Assembly: GCF_002631185.1 (NCBI RefSeq)
Contig: NZ_PDNU01000017.1
Span: 62,001-126,000 of the forward strand
DNA length: 64,000 nt
Source: Teichococcus rhizosphaerae
GTDB lineage: Bacteria; Pseudomonadota; Alphaproteobacteria; Acetobacterales; Acetobacteraceae
Reading direction: 5' to 3'
Position 1 is the stretch's first letter. Each line of letters starts with the position of its first letter. This document shows positions 25,254-34,228 of this stretch, piece by piece. A model generated the notes under the pieces. That model made no database searches and was not told the DNA's origin. It saw nothing but the letters and a program-made list of their open reading frames with translations. A program made the position numbers and the translations under genes.

Positions 25254-26069
25254 TCAACTGGCCGCCCCGGCCGCCCCGGCCAGCGCATAGGCGCCCCGCT
25301 CGCCCGCCACCGGCACCAGCCGGTCCGTCAGGCCGAGCACCGTCTCCGCCCCGCCCAGATACAGCACCCCGTCCGGCGCGAGCTGCGCCGCCAGGGCGTT
25401 CATCACCCGCCCCTTGGTGGGCGGGTCGAAATAGATCAGCACGTTGCGGCAGAAGATGATGTCGAAGCGCCCCAGCGAGCGGTGGTCGGCCAGCAGGTTG
25501 CGCTCCTCGAACCGCGTCATGGCGCGCAACTCGGGCGAGACGCGCCACCGGCTGCCCTCCTGCCGGAAGTGCTTCACCAGCATCTGCACCGGCAGGCCGC
25601 GCTGCACCTCGAACTGGGTGAAGCTGCCTTCGCGTGCCCGCTCCACCACCTCGCGCGACAGGTCGCTGCCATGGATCTCGGCGTTCTGGATGCCGAGCTC
25701 GCGCAGGATGATGGCCACCGAGTAGGCTTCCTGCCCCGTCGAGCAGGCGGCGGACCAGATCCGCAGCCGGTGCGTGGCCGGGCGGGCCGCCCGCAGCCGG
25801 GGCAGCAGCCGCCGCAGATGGTCGAAGGGCTTGCCGTCGCGGAAGAAGCTGCTTTCGTTGGTCGTCAGCGCCTCGGTCACGGCCCGCGCCAGGCTTTCCA
25901 CCCGCGGGTCGCGCAGCCGGGTGGCCAGCGCGTCGAGCGAGGGGATGCTTTCCTGCTTCAGGAGCGGCGCCAGGCGGGTTTCCAGCATGTAGCCCTTGTC
26001 CGGCGTCAGCACGATGCCGGACCGCGCCTTCACCAGGCCCGCGATCGCGGCGAAGCTTTCCGTGTTCAT
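25254..26069 (-). CDS. cheR: Chemotaxis receptor methyltransferase
   Basis: SAM-dependent glutamate methyltransferase that adapts chemoreceptors. The 271 residues contain the N-terminal CheR helical domain, TTNESSFFRDGKPFDHL, the SAM-binding IWSAACSTGQEAYSVAI, and FDIIFCRNVLIYFD. The start ATG 26069 overlaps the cheB stop (ATGA). It is the last gene of the che operon. No C-terminal pentapeptide-binding extension is seen. No chemoreceptor gene lies in the window. Confidence 0.95.
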   Translation of the reverse strand: MNTESFAAIAGLVKARSGIVLTPDKGYMLETRLAPLLKQESIPSLDALATRLRDPRVESLARAVTEALTTNESSFFRDGKPFDHLRRLLPRLRAARPATHRLRIWSAACSTGQEAYSVAIILRELGIQNAEIHGSDLSREVVERAREGSFTQFEVQRGLPVQMLVKHFRQEGSRWRVSPELRAMTRFEERNLLADHRSLGRFDIIFCRNVLIYFDPPTKGRVMNALAAQLAPDGVLYLGGAETVLGLTDRLVPVAGERGAYALAGAAGAAS

Positions 26070-27412
26070 GCCACTCCTCCGGCCGGGACGTGGCCCGCCT
26101 TTCCAAGATACGCCAAAGCCTTGTCGGCCAGCGGCCCGGGAGGCGCGAGAAACTGCGCGAACCCCGCCTTCGCCACCGCGCCGGGCATGCCCCAGACCAC
26201 GCTGGAAGCCTCGTCCTGCGCCAGGACCAGCCCCCCGGCGGCCGCCACCGCCTTGCAGCCCAGCATGCCGTCCTGCCCCATGCCGGTGAGGATGACCGCC
26301 AGCACCCGCCCCTCGCAGGCCGCCACCGCGCTGCGCAGCATCGGGTCCACGGCGGGGCGGCAGAAATTCTCCGGCGGATCGGCGCTGAGCCGCGCGACCA
26401 GCCCGCCGCCGCCGCCTTCCACCCGCAGGTGGCGGTCGCCGGGCGCCACGTAGAGCCGGCCGGGCCGCAGCACCTCCCCTTCCCGCGCCTCCTCCGCCGC
26501 CGGCCCGCCCAGCCGTCCCAGATGGTCGGCCAGCATGGCGGTGAAGCCCGCCGGCATGTGCTGCACCACCACGACCGGAACCGGCAGGGGCGCCTTCAGC
26601 CGCCGCACGAAGGCGGCCAGCGCCTGCGGCCCCCCGGTGGAGGAGCCGATGGCCAGCAGGCGCGGCCGCGGCACCACCGCCGGCACCGGCCGCAGCACCA
26701 CCGGCCCCGACAGGAGCGAGGGTCCAGGCGCTGTTGCGGTTGCGGGCGCCACGGGGCCGGCGCTCCTGGCACGCGCCTGCGCAGGCGGCAGGGGCGGCGG
26801 AACCAGGGCGGACAGGGGCGCAGGGGCGGGTGCGGGGGCGGCCGCCATTCCCGCCAGGGGTGCTGCGGGCACGCCCGGGGCGGGCGATGGCGCCGGCTGC
26901 TGCGATGCCGGCGGGGCTCTTGTTGCCTCCGGGGGCGGCGCGCCCCCCGGCGCGAAGCCGCGCATCCGCGCCCAGCCCTTCACCTTGGCCACCAGATCGG
27001 CGCGGAAGCCCGCATCGTTCATGCCGCCGGCGGCGGCGCTGGGCTTTGGCACGTAGTCCGCGGCACCCGCGCGCATCGCCGCCATGGCCGCCGCCGCGCC
27101 GCTCTCGTTCTGCGCGCTGGAGACGATCACCGCCAGGTTGGGGTGCGTCCGCAGCAGCAGGGGCAGCGCCGTCATCCCGTCCATCACCGGCATCTCCAGG
27201 TCCAGCAGCAGCACGTGCGGCCGTGCCTCGCGCGGCAGGCCCATCAGCGCGTCGAGCGCCTGCCGCCCGTCGCCGACGCCGCCGACGAGCTGCAGGTCCG
27301 GATCGGATTCGAGGATGCGGGCATAGGCCGAGCGCACGGTCGTGCTGTCGTCGCACAGCATGACGCGGACCCTCCGGTTGCCCGCCGCCCCGCTGGGCGG
27401 CAGGCTCCTCAC
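26066..27412 (-). CDS. cheB: Chemotaxis protein-glutamate methylesterase
   Basis: Phosphorylation-activated methylesterase/deamidase of receptors, 448 residues. The N-terminal receiver (VRVMLCDDSTTVRSAYARIL; phospho-acceptor in LLLDLEMPVMDGM; K in VPKPS) and the C-terminal catalytic domain (AIGSSTGGPQALAAF with the nucleophile Ser, VVQHMPAGFTAML, ILTGMGQDGMLG) are separated by an unusually long Ala/Pro-rich linker at about 150-250. GTG 27412 overlaps the cheY stop (GTGA). Confidence 0.95.
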   Translation of the reverse strand: MRSLPPSGAAGNRRVRVMLCDDSTTVRSAYARILESDPDLQLVGGVGDGRQALDALMGLPREARPHVLLLDLEMPVMDGMTALPLLLRTHPNLAVIVSSAQNESGAAAAMAAMRAGAADYVPKPSAAAGGMNDAGFRADLVAKVKGWARMRGFAPGGAPPPEATRAPPASQQPAPSPAPGVPAAPLAGMAAAPAPAPAPLSALVPPPLPPAQARARSAGPVAPATATAPGPSLLSGPVVLRPVPAVVPRPRLLAIGSSTGGPQALAAFVRRLKAPLPVPVVVVQHMPAGFTAMLADHLGRLGGPAAEEAREGEVLRPGRLYVAPGDRHLRVEGGGGGLVARLSADPPENFCRPAVDPMLRSAVAACEGRVLAVILTGMGQDGMLGCKAVAAAGGLVLAQDEASSVVWGMPGAVAKAGFAQFLAPPGPLADKALAYLGKAGHVPAGGVA

Positions 27413-27801
27413 GGCTCGGCGTCCTCGCCCAGGAGGCCGAGCTGCACCAGCTTGCCCGTCACGATCTCGTCGTCGAAGGGCTTCATGATGTATTCCTGCG
27501 CGCCCGCAGCCAGCGCGGTGACGATGCGGTCGAACTCGCTTTCCGTGGTGCAGAGCATGATCAGCGGCTCGTCCGGCCCGAACTCGGCGCGGGCGGCGCG
27601 GAGGAATTCCAGCCCGTCCATCACCGGCATGTTCCAGTCCAGCATTACCAGCCGGGGCAGGCTCTCGCGGCAGGCATCGAGCGCCTTCCGCCCGTCCTCC
27701 GCCTCGCGCACCTCGAAGCCATGGCGCTCCAGGATGCGCCGCGCCGCCTTGCGGACCACGCGGCTGTCATCCACCACCAGGCAGCTCACGGCCTCGCCCA
27801 T
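27409..27801 (-). CDS. CheY-like single-domain response regulator
   Basis: 130-residue receiver domain without output: acidic pocket VVDDSRVVRKAARRIL, phospho-acceptor in VMLDWNMPVMDGLEFL, Thr in LCTTES and Lys in MKPFD. It is most similar in style to the CheY/PleD-like receivers of alphaproteobacterial che operons. It probably carries the signal from CheA to the flagellar motor, or serves as a phosphate sink. It sits between cheW (12 bp gap) and cheB (4 bp overlap). Confidence 0.92.
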   Translation of the reverse strand: MGEAVSCLVVDDSRVVRKAARRILERHGFEVREAEDGRKALDACRESLPRLVMLDWNMPVMDGLEFLRAARAEFGPDEPLIMLCTTESEFDRIVTALAAGAQEYIMKPFDDEIVTGKLVQLGLLGEDAEP

Positions 27802-27813
27802 CGTCCCCTCCCC

Positions 27814-28296
27814 TCAGCCGATCGCCAGGATGCGGTCCACGTCGAGGACGATGAGCAGCCGCTCATCCTCCTTGTGGACCCCGCGCGAGACGTCCCGCCA
27901 CACCGGGTCGAGCGTCGGCGGGTTGGCGGCGAAGCCCTCCTCGGGCAGCGCCAGCACCTCGCCCACCGAATCCGAGAGCAGGCTGTAGAGCTCGCCGCTC
28001 TGCTCCACCACCACGCTCATCGGCGGCGGCGCGCCCGCCTCGCGCGGCGGCAGGCCGAGCCGGCGGCGCAGGTCGATCGCGGTGACGATGCGGCCGCGCA
28101 GGTTGAGGCTGCCCGCCACCTCGCGCGGCGCCAGCGGCACGCGCGTGATGGCCTGCGCGGCCAGGATGTCCCGCACCGCCAGGACCGGCACGCCGCAGAG
28201 CTGCCCCGCCACGGTGAGGGTCAGGAACATCGCGGCGGCGCTTTCCGTCACCACGGCGACGGCGCGTTGCGTGCTGGGGCGCATTTCGGTCTGCAT
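27814..28296 (-). CDS. cheW: Chemotaxis coupling protein
   Basis: 160-residue scaffold linking receptors to CheA. The SH3-like double barrel is recognisable from FLTLTVAGQLCGVPVLAVRD, VPLAPREVAGSLNLRGRIVT, AIDLRRRLGLP and SDSVGEVLALPEE to RLLIVLDVDRIL. ATG 28296 is chosen because it starts after the cheA stop and gives a usual length; the upstream ATG 28338 would overlap cheA by 28 bp. Confidence 0.93.
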   Translation of the reverse strand: MQTEMRPSTQRAVAVVTESAAAMFLTLTVAGQLCGVPVLAVRDILAAQAITRVPLAPREVAGSLNLRGRIVTAIDLRRRLGLPPREAGAPPPMSVVVEQSGELYSLLSDSVGEVLALPEEGFAANPPTLDPVWRDVSRGVHKEDERLLIVLDVDRILAIG

Positions 28297-28310
28297 GGCC
28301 TTCCCTGTCC

Positions 28311-30986
28311 TCAGTTGATGGCCGGCGTGGCCAGGCATTCGCTCAGCGCCGCGAGCAGCGCCTCGCGCTCCGATTTGCCCACATATTCGTTGAAGCCCGC
28401 TTCACGCGCGCGCCGCACCTGCTCCGCCTCGACCTTGCCGCTCAAGGCGATCATCGGCAGGGGCTGCCAGGCGCCGGATTCGCGCACCGCCCGCGCCAGC
28501 CCGATGCCGTCGAGGTCCGGCATCTCGATGTCCGAGATGATGACGTCGAAGGCCGCGCCCTGCTCGCGCAGCCTGAGCGCCTGCATGCCGGTGTCCACCG
28601 CCGTCACGTCGTAGCCGGCGGCGGTCAGGCCCGGCACCAGCAGGTGGCGGAAGAAGGCGCTGTCCTCCACCAGCAGCACGCGCCGGCGCACGGCATCCTG
28701 GCCGTTGCCGCGGAACCAGTCGTCCCCCGCCTGGTGCAGCCACCAGGCGCAGTCGATCACGTCCGTCACCTTGCCGCAGATCACGGCGCTGCCGAGGAAG
28801 CCCGGCTGCTCGCTGGCGCCCTCGATCAGCAGGTGCTCCTCCACCACGTCCAGGATGGCATCGACCATCAGGCCCATGGCGCGGTCGCGGTCGTTGAACA
28901 CCAGCACCGCCTGCCGCCGGCCCGGCTCGGGCGGCGCCCAGCCGCCGGCCATGGCCACCAGCGGCATCAGCTTGCCGCGGTACTGCACCAGCGTCTTGCC
29001 GCCCGAATGCTCGATGCTCTCGCCCGGCAGGTCCTCGAGCCGCGCCACCAGCCCGAGCGGCACCGCCTTGGGCGTGCCGTCGCCCGCGCGGAACAGCAGC
29101 AGCGCCGTCCGCTCGGTGGAGCGGTGGCCGCGCAGGCCCTCCGGCCCGCGCGCCGCGTCCTCGCTCGGCCCGTCGGCGCCGACGCCCGTGGCGCGGGCGA
29201 TGCCGTTCGGGTCGAGGATCATGATGACGCTGCCATCGCCCAGGATGGTGTTGCCGCTGAACATGGCGACGTGGCGCAGGATCGGCGCCACCGGCTTGAC
29301 CACGATCTCCTCCGTGTCGAACACCTTGTCCACGATGATGCCGAACACGTTGGCGCCGACCTGGGTGACGACCACGAAGCCCGCGTCCCGCCGCCCCTCA
29401 TCGGCCGCCTGCGGCAGCTCCAGCAGGCGGGACAGCGAGACCAGCGGCAGCAGCCGGTCGCGCAGCCGCATCACCGGCGTGTCGTGGATGCGCTCGATCT
29501 GGGCGCCCTCGGCGCTGCCGCCCGCCCGCACCAGCTCCACCACGCCGATCTGCGGAATGGCGAAGCGCTCGCCGCCGGCTTCCACGATCAGCGCCGAGAC
29601 GATGGCCAGCGTCAGCGGGATCTTGATGTAGAAGGTGGTGCCGCGGCCCTCGACCGAGCGCAGCTCGATCGTGCCGCCGATCTTCTCGACATTGGTCTTC
29701 ACCACGTCCATGCCGACGCCGCGCCCCGAGACGGAGGTGACGGCGGCGGCGGTGGAGAAGCCGGCGCGGAAGATGAAGTGCTGGATCTCCCGCTCGCCCA
29801 TGCCGGCGATCTCGGCTTCCGTCGCCAGACCCTGGGCCAGCGCCTTCTGCTTGATCTTCTCCGCCGGCAGGCCGCGCCCGTCATCGCCGATCTCGATGAT
29901 GATGTGGCCGCCCTCGTGATAGGCGTTGAGCAGGATGCGGCCCGTCTCGGGCTTGCCGCTCTGCCGGCGCTGCTCGGGCGTTTCCAGCCCGTGGTCGCCG
30001 CTGTTGCGCACCATGTGCGTCAGCGGGTCCTTGATCAGCTCCAGCACCTGCCGGTCCAGCTCGGTGTCGGCGCCCTTCATCACCAGCTCGATCTTCTTGC
30101 CGAGCTCGTTGGCGAGGTCGCGCACGATGCGCGGCAGCTTCTGCCAGGCATTGCCGATGGGCTGCATGCGCGTCTTCATCACGCCCTCCTGCAATTCGGA
30201 GGTGATGTGCGAGAGGCGCTGCAGCGGCACGGTCAGCGCCGCGTCGCTGCGGGCGCGGACGAGCTGCAGAAGCTGGTTGCGGGTCAGCACCAGCTCGCTC
30301 ACCAGCGTCATCAGGTCTTCCAGGACATCGACCGAGACGCGGATGGTCTGCGCCGGCGTGATCGGGCCGCTGGCGCCGCCACCGCCGCTTGCGCCGGCGG
30401 CCTCGCCCTCGTGGTCGCTGCCGCGGGAGGCGTGGGCGGGCGCGGCAGGCGGCGCGCTGGCGGAAGGCGCGCTGGCAGCGGGCGGCGGCTCGGGGGCGGC
30501 AGCCTGCGGCGCGGGGGGCGCGGCCGCCACCGGCTCCCCGGCCGGCAGCTCGAAGGGGTCGGCCTCCGGCGGCGCGGCGGGAGGGGCGGCGGCGGGTGTC
30601 CCCGGCGCCGCGCCGCGCCAGGCGGCGTCCAGCGCCGCGATCAGCGCCGTGTCGTCGCCCGCCGGCTCGCTGCCCGTGCCCTCCAGCCCCGAGACGATGC
30701 CCTTGAGGCAGTCCAGCGCGGACAGGATCAGGGTGATGCCCGCGGGCGTCACCTTCAGCGACCCGTCGCGGTACCTGCCCAGCACGTTCTCGGCGGCATG
30801 CGCCACCTTCTCCAGCCGCGACAGGCCGAGAAAGCCACAGGTGCCCTTGATCGTGTGGACGTTGCGGAAGATCTCCGACAGCGTCTGCCGGTCGTCCGGG
30901 GCCTTCTCGAGCTTCAGCAGCGCGCCATCGAGCGCGGCCAGCCCTTCGTTCGTTTCAGTCAGGAAGTCGGCGAGAAGATCGTCCAT
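28311..30986 (-). CDS. cheA: Hybrid chemotaxis histidine kinase CheA with receiver domain
   Basis: 891-residue cytoplasmic kinase. P1 (HPt) has the phosphorylated H44 in NVHTIKGTCGFLGL. A Pro/Ala-rich linker (about 125-205) stands where the P2 domain would be. Dimerisation P3 (VDVLEDLMTLVSELVLTRNQ) is followed by the HATPase with HMVRNSGDHGLE, GDDGRGLP and GRGVGMDVV. Then come the P5 CheW-like domain (about 440-580), a second CheW-like region (about 610-750) and a C-terminal receiver (RVLLVEDSAFFRHLLVPGL; acceptor in IISDIEMPDLDG). The receiver and extra CheW-like region set it apart from E. coli CheA. It is second in the operon after chpT. Confidence 0.95.
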   Translation of the reverse strand: MDDLLADFLTETNEGLAALDGALLKLEKAPDDRQTLSEIFRNVHTIKGTCGFLGLSRLEKVAHAAENVLGRYRDGSLKVTPAGITLILSALDCLKGIVSGLEGTGSEPAGDDTALIAALDAAWRGAAPGTPAAAPPAAPPEADPFELPAGEPVAAAPPAPQAAAPEPPPAASAPSASAPPAAPAHASRGSDHEGEAAGASGGGGASGPITPAQTIRVSVDVLEDLMTLVSELVLTRNQLLQLVRARSDAALTVPLQRLSHITSELQEGVMKTRMQPIGNAWQKLPRIVRDLANELGKKIELVMKGADTELDRQVLELIKDPLTHMVRNSGDHGLETPEQRRQSGKPETGRILLNAYHEGGHIIIEIGDDGRGLPAEKIKQKALAQGLATEAEIAGMGEREIQHFIFRAGFSTAAAVTSVSGRGVGMDVVKTNVEKIGGTIELRSVEGRGTTFYIKIPLTLAIVSALIVEAGGERFAIPQIGVVELVRAGGSAEGAQIERIHDTPVMRLRDRLLPLVSLSRLLELPQAADEGRRDAGFVVVTQVGANVFGIIVDKVFDTEEIVVKPVAPILRHVAMFSGNTILGDGSVIMILDPNGIARATGVGADGPSEDAARGPEGLRGHRSTERTALLLFRAGDGTPKAVPLGLVARLEDLPGESIEHSGGKTLVQYRGKLMPLVAMAGGWAPPEPGRRQAVLVFNDRDRAMGLMVDAILDVVEEHLLIEGASEQPGFLGSAVICGKVTDVIDCAWWLHQAGDDWFRGNGQDAVRRRVLLVEDSAFFRHLLVPGLTAAGYDVTAVDTGMQALRLREQGAAFDVIISDIEMPDLDGIGLARAVRESGAWQPLPMIALSGKVEAEQVRRAREAGFNEYVGKSEREALLAALSECLATPAIN

Positions 30987-31058
30987 CGCGGTCCCCGGCA
31001 GGCTGGGTTCGGCTCAGCCTGGGGGCCGCGGGGCGAAGGAAAGGTAAATCCGGTGCCG

Positions 31059-31649
31059 TCACGCCATTGGCGCGACTCGCAGGGCGGCGGGCGCGGCGCC
31101 GTCCTCCAGCGTCACCCGCCACCCGGCCGCACCGGCGAGCCGCAGCAGCAGTTGCGCGGGCGCGAGGCGGGCGCCTTCCAGCCTTTCGCCCCGCAACAGG
31201 GCCGGCAGCGCCGGCGGCCAGGCCAGCACCGGCCCCGCCGGCCGCAGCGCATAGCCTTCCGCCAGCGGGGCCAGCGCCACCGTGCCGCCGCGCGGCAGCG
31301 CATCGCCCGCCAGCAGGGCGCCCAGCAGCAGCAGCGGCGCCACCGGCGCGGGCAGCACCCGGTCGGCCGGCATCGCCTCCAGCAGCAGGGCCGCCCGGCC
31401 GCCGGACAGCATGCCATCCAGCAGCGCCGCCAGCTCCGCAGGCGAAAGCGGCCCGGTGCCGGCGCCGCAGGCGGCGCGCCAGAACCGCAGCCGCCGCCGC
31501 AGCTCCGCCGCCGCGTCCCGCGCCAGGCCGGGGGCGTCCGGCTCATCCTCCAGCAGCTCCAGCGCCGTGCCGATGGTGCCGAGCGGCCCCACCATGTCGT
31601 GGCACAGCCGGGCGCAGAGGTCCTGTGCCAGGCTCGTCTCGCCTTCCAT
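31059..31649 (-). CDS. chpT: Histidine phosphotransferase ChpT
   Basis: 196-residue HPt protein of the ChpT/DUF2328 family. The phosphorylated His is H17 in LCARLCHDMVGPLGTIGTAL, followed by LELLEDE and a degenerate HATPase-like C-terminal half, as in Caulobacter ChpT, which moves phosphate from CckA to CtrA and CpdR. Here it is the first gene of the che operon, 72 bp before cheA, while ctrA lies at the other end. It is divergent from the DUF3553 gene. Identification rests on the His motif, length and context; an alternative is a CheA-dedicated phosphotransferase. Confidence 0.85.
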   Translation of the reverse strand: MEGETSLAQDLCARLCHDMVGPLGTIGTALELLEDEPDAPGLARDAAAELRRRLRFWRAACGAGTGPLSPAELAALLDGMLSGGRAALLLEAMPADRVLPAPVAPLLLLGALLAGDALPRGGTVALAPLAEGYALRPAGPVLAWPPALPALLRGERLEGARLAPAQLLLRLAGAAGWRVTLEDGAAPAALRVAPMA

Positions 31650-31668
31650 CGCCGCCCTCCAGGTCAGT

Positions 31669-31682
31669 TCACGAATCCGTGA
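31669..31682. promoter_or_regulatory. Inverted repeat with GANTC site in the chpT/DUF3553 divergent region
   Basis: TCACGAATCCGTGA has 5-bp arms TCACG/CGTGA around AATC and contains GAATC, a CcrM methylation sequence. It lies 20 bp upstream of the chpT ATG. A closely similar 14-mer occurs upstream of the YjbH gene at 59267-59280. Confidence 0.4.
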
Positions 31683-31733
31683 TCGCGACGCAGCCTAGCC
31701 CGGAAGCCGTCCTGCGGCCACCCTGGCGTCCAG

Positions 31734-31910
31734 ATGTTCAATCCCCTCGAGCCCGGCATGCATGTCCGCCACCCCGGCCGCCCCGACTGGGGCATCGGCC
31801 AGGTCCAGTCCGTCGTCGGCAGCCGGGTGACGGTGAATTTCGAGCATGCCGGCAAGCTGCTGATCAACGCCGCGCAGGTGGCGCTGGAGCCGGTGGACGA
31901 GGCGCCATGA
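31734..31910 (+). CDS. DUF3553 domain protein (58 residues)
   Basis: Short gene encoding MFNPLEPGMHVRHPGRPDW followed by GIGQVQSVVGSRVTVNFEHA and [19 protein letters not shown]. The pattern PGxxVRHPxxPDWGxGQVQS, VTVNFEHAGK is the DUF3553 family, a small beta-rich domain resembling the CarD/UvrD-tail nucleic-acid or protein interaction fold; its function is unknown. The stop overlaps the ATG of the TauE gene (ATGA at 31907-31910), which supports translation. No strong ribosome-binding site precedes ATG 31734. Confidence 0.82.
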   Translation: MFNPLEPGMHVRHPGRPDWGIGQVQSVVGSRVTVNFEHAGKLLINAAQVALEPVDEAP

Positions 31911-32662
31911 GCGCCGCCTGGCAGCAGGCGCTCGGGCTGCTCGGCGCCTGGGAGGTGGGGGTGGCGGTGCTGGCCACGCTGATCGCCGGGCTGATGCGCG
32001 GCTATTCGGGCTTCGGCACCGCCATCCTGCTGGCGCCGGTCTATTCCACGCTGTGGGGGCCCAAGGTCGGCGTGCCGGTGATGCTGCTGATGGAGCTGTT
32101 CGTCTCGGCCTACCTGCTGCCCAAGGCGGTGGCACTCGCCAACCGCCGCGTCATCTTCTCCCTCGGCGGCGCCGCCATGCTGGCCACGCCCTTCGGCGCC
32201 TACATCCTGTTCGTGGCGGATGGCGCCACGCTGCGGCGGGCGATCGGGCTGCTGGTGCTGGTGTTCGGCCTGCTGCTGATGTCGCCCTGGCGCTATCACG
32301 GGCGGCGGCCGCTGGGGCTGAACCTGGCCATCGGCACCGTTTCGGGGCTGATGAAGGGCGCCACCGGCATGTCCGGCCCGCCGGTCATCCTCTACCTGCT
32401 CTCGGGGCCGGAGGCGGTGGCCCAGCACCGCGCCAACCTCATCCTCTATTTCGGGCTGATCGGCATCGTCGCCGTCATCCCGCCGCTCTGGGGCGGGCTG
32501 ATCGGCCTGCCGGCGCTGGTGATGACGGCGCTGATGCTGCCGGTGCTGCTGCTGGCCGTGCCGGTCGGCGCCCGGATGTTCCATGTGCTGCCCGTCGCCT
32601 GGTACCGGCGGCTGGCGCTGCTGGCGCTGATGGGCGCCGGCGGATTCGCGCTGCTGGGCTGA
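31907..32662 (+). CDS. TauE/SafE family anion permease
   Basis: 251-residue membrane protein with about eight helices and the two-repeat organisation of the TauE/SafE (DUF81) family: [20 protein letters not shown] in repeat 1 and [20 protein letters not shown] in repeat 2. Members export sulfite, sulfoacetate or other organosulfur anions, but the substrate cannot be read from sequence. It is translationally coupled to the preceding DUF3553 gene and 88 bp upstream of moaA. Confidence 0.9.
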   Translation: MSAAWQQALGLLGAWEVGVAVLATLIAGLMRGYSGFGTAILLAPVYSTLWGPKVGVPVMLLMELFVSAYLLPKAVALANRRVIFSLGGAAMLATPFGAYILFVADGATLRRAIGLLVLVFGLLLMSPWRYHGRRPLGLNLAIGTVSGLMKGATGMSGPPVILYLLSGPEAVAQHRANLILYFGLIGIVAVIPPLWGGLIGLPALVMTALMLPVLLLAVPVGARMFHVLPVAWYRRLALLALMGAGGFALLG

Positions 32663-32750
32663 GCCGCCGCGGCAGGCCCTTGCGCGCCAGGGGGGCGGCG
32701 GCCCAAATGGGGGTCACGCCGTTCACCGCCTGAGCAAGGGAGTTGCCCGC

Positions 32751-33758
32751 ATGATCGATCCGTTCGGCCGGCGGATCAGCTACCTGCGCGTTTCCGTCAC
32801 CGACCGGTGCGACCTGCGCTGCGTCTACTGCATGGCGGAGGACATGACCTTCCTCCCCAAGGCGCAGATCCTCTCGCTGGAGGAGCTGGACCGCCTGTGC
32901 GGCGCCTTTGTCGGCCTGGGCGTGGAGCGCATCCGCCTGACCGGCGGCGAGCCGCTGGTGCGGAAGGACGTGATGCGCCTCGTGCGCTCGCTCGGCGAGC
33001 GGCTGGGAAACCAGGGGGAAAAGGGGGGCGGGCTGAAGGAGCTGACCCTCACCACCAACGGCACCCAGCTCACCAAGCACGCCGAGGGGCTCTATGCCGC
33101 CGGCGTCCGGCGCATCAACGTCTCGCTCGACTCGCTCGACCCGGGCCGCTTCAAGGCGCTGACCCGCTGGGGCGACATCGAGAAGACGCTGGACGGCATC
33201 TTCGCCGCCCGCGCCGCCGGCCTCGCGGTCAAGATCAACGCGGTGGCCATGAAGGGCGTCAACGAGGACGAGTTCGACCGCATGATCGCCTGGTGCGGCG
33301 AGCACGGCTTCGATCTCACCCTGATCGAGACCATGCCGCTCGGCGAGATCAACGAGGACCGCACCGACCAGTACCTGCCGCTTTCCGTGGTCCGCCGCCG
33401 CCTGCGCGAGCGCTGGACGCTGGAGGAGACCGACTACGCGACGGGCGGCCCCGCCCGCTACATGACGATCCGCGAGACAGGCCGGCGCCTCGGCTTCATC
33501 ACGCCGATGACGCACAATTTCTGCGAAAGCTGCAACCGCGTGCGCCTCACCTGCACCGGCACCCTCTACATGTGCCTGGGCCAGGAGGACGCGGCCGACC
33601 TGCGCGCCGTGCTGCGCGACCCGGCGGTGGACGAGGCGGGGCTGCGCGAGGCCATCGAGGCCGCCATCGCGCGCAAGCCGAAGGGCCATGACTTCGTCAT
33701 CGACCGGCGGCAGAACCGCCCGGCGGTCGGGCGCCACATGAGCGTGACAGGCGGCTGA
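32751..33758 (+). CDS. moaA: GTP 3',8-cyclase
   Basis: Radical-SAM enzyme for the first step of molybdenum cofactor synthesis. The 335-residue protein binds one cluster through C20, C24 and C27 ([10 protein letters not shown]) and a second through C258, C261 and C275 ([11 protein letters not shown]...C). It ends in the catalytic GG dipeptide, as active MoaA must. [10 protein letters not shown] and the SLDSLDP motif are present. Start ATG 32751 with AAGGGA upstream. No other mo genes are in the window. Confidence 0.97.
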   Translation: MIDPFGRRISYLRVSVTDRCDLRCVYCMAEDMTFLPKAQILSLEELDRLCGAFVGLGVERIRLTGGEPLVRKDVMRLVRSLGERLGNQGEKGGGLKELTLTTNGTQLTKHAEGLYAAGVRRINVSLDSLDPGRFKALTRWGDIEKTLDGIFAARAAGLAVKINAVAMKGVNEDEFDRMIAWCGEHGFDLTLIETMPLGEINEDRTDQYLPLSVVRRRLRERWTLEETDYATGGPARYMTIRETGRRLGFITPMTHNFCESCNRVRLTCTGTLYMCLGQEDAADLRAVLRDPAVDEAGLREAIEAAIARKPKGHDFVIDRRQNRPAVGRHMSVTGG

Positions 33759-33762
33759 TCCC

Positions 33763-34176
33763 ATGAACGAGATGCGCACCCTGATCGCCGCCCTGTCCCT
33801 GCCGGGCTTTCCGGAATGGACGGGGCTGCTGCTGCTCGCGCTGGTGCTGCTCTGCGCCGCGGCCTTCCTGCTGATGCCCTTCAGCGTGTTCGGGGTGAAG
33901 CCGCGGCTGGAGGCGCTGGAGGTGCAGCTCGACGAGATCCAGCACGAGATCCGCAGCCTGGCGCTCCGGCTGCAGGACCCGGCCATGACGCGCCGCCCCG
34001 CCAGCGTGTCGGACGACTGGGCCGAGCCGCCGGCCCTGGCCGCCCGCCCCCCGGCCGGGCGCGACGCCGCGCCGCGCATCGTGCCGCCCGTGCCGCCGCC
34101 GGCCGCCTATCCGGATGGCCGCGCGCGCGGCCCGGCGCGGGCCGAGCCGAAGCTGGACTGGCCGCGCCAGCGATAA
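33763..34176 (+). CDS. Small membrane-anchored protein of unknown function
   Basis: 137 residues, not recognised. One transmembrane helix (TGLLLLALVLLCAAAFLLMPF, about 20-40) is followed by a short predicted coiled coil (VKPRLEALEVQLDEIQHEIR) and a Pro/Arg-rich disordered tail from about 75. It begins 4 bp after the moaA stop, so it is co-transcribed with moaA, but a link to cofactor synthesis is not evident. Codon use resembles the neighbours. Confidence 0.75.
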   Translation: MNEMRTLIAALSLPGFPEWTGLLLLALVLLCAAAFLLMPFSVFGVKPRLEALEVQLDEIQHEIRSLALRLQDPAMTRRPASVSDDWAEPPALAARPPAGRDAAPRIVPPVPPPAAYPDGRARGPARAEPKLDWPRQR

Positions 34177-34180
34177 GCAA

Positions 34181-34224
34181 AAGGCCGGAAAGAAGGATCT
34201 CCCCGGCCCTTCCTCCCTTTCCGG
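34181..34224. terminator. Inverted repeats between convergent genes
   Basis: CCGGAAAG (34185-34192) pairs with CTTTCCGG (34217-34224); the overlapping AAGGCCGG (34181) can instead pair with CCGGCCCTT (34203). These alternatives lie between two converging genes and probably end both transcripts. Confidence 0.45.
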
Positions 34225-34228
34225 ACGC

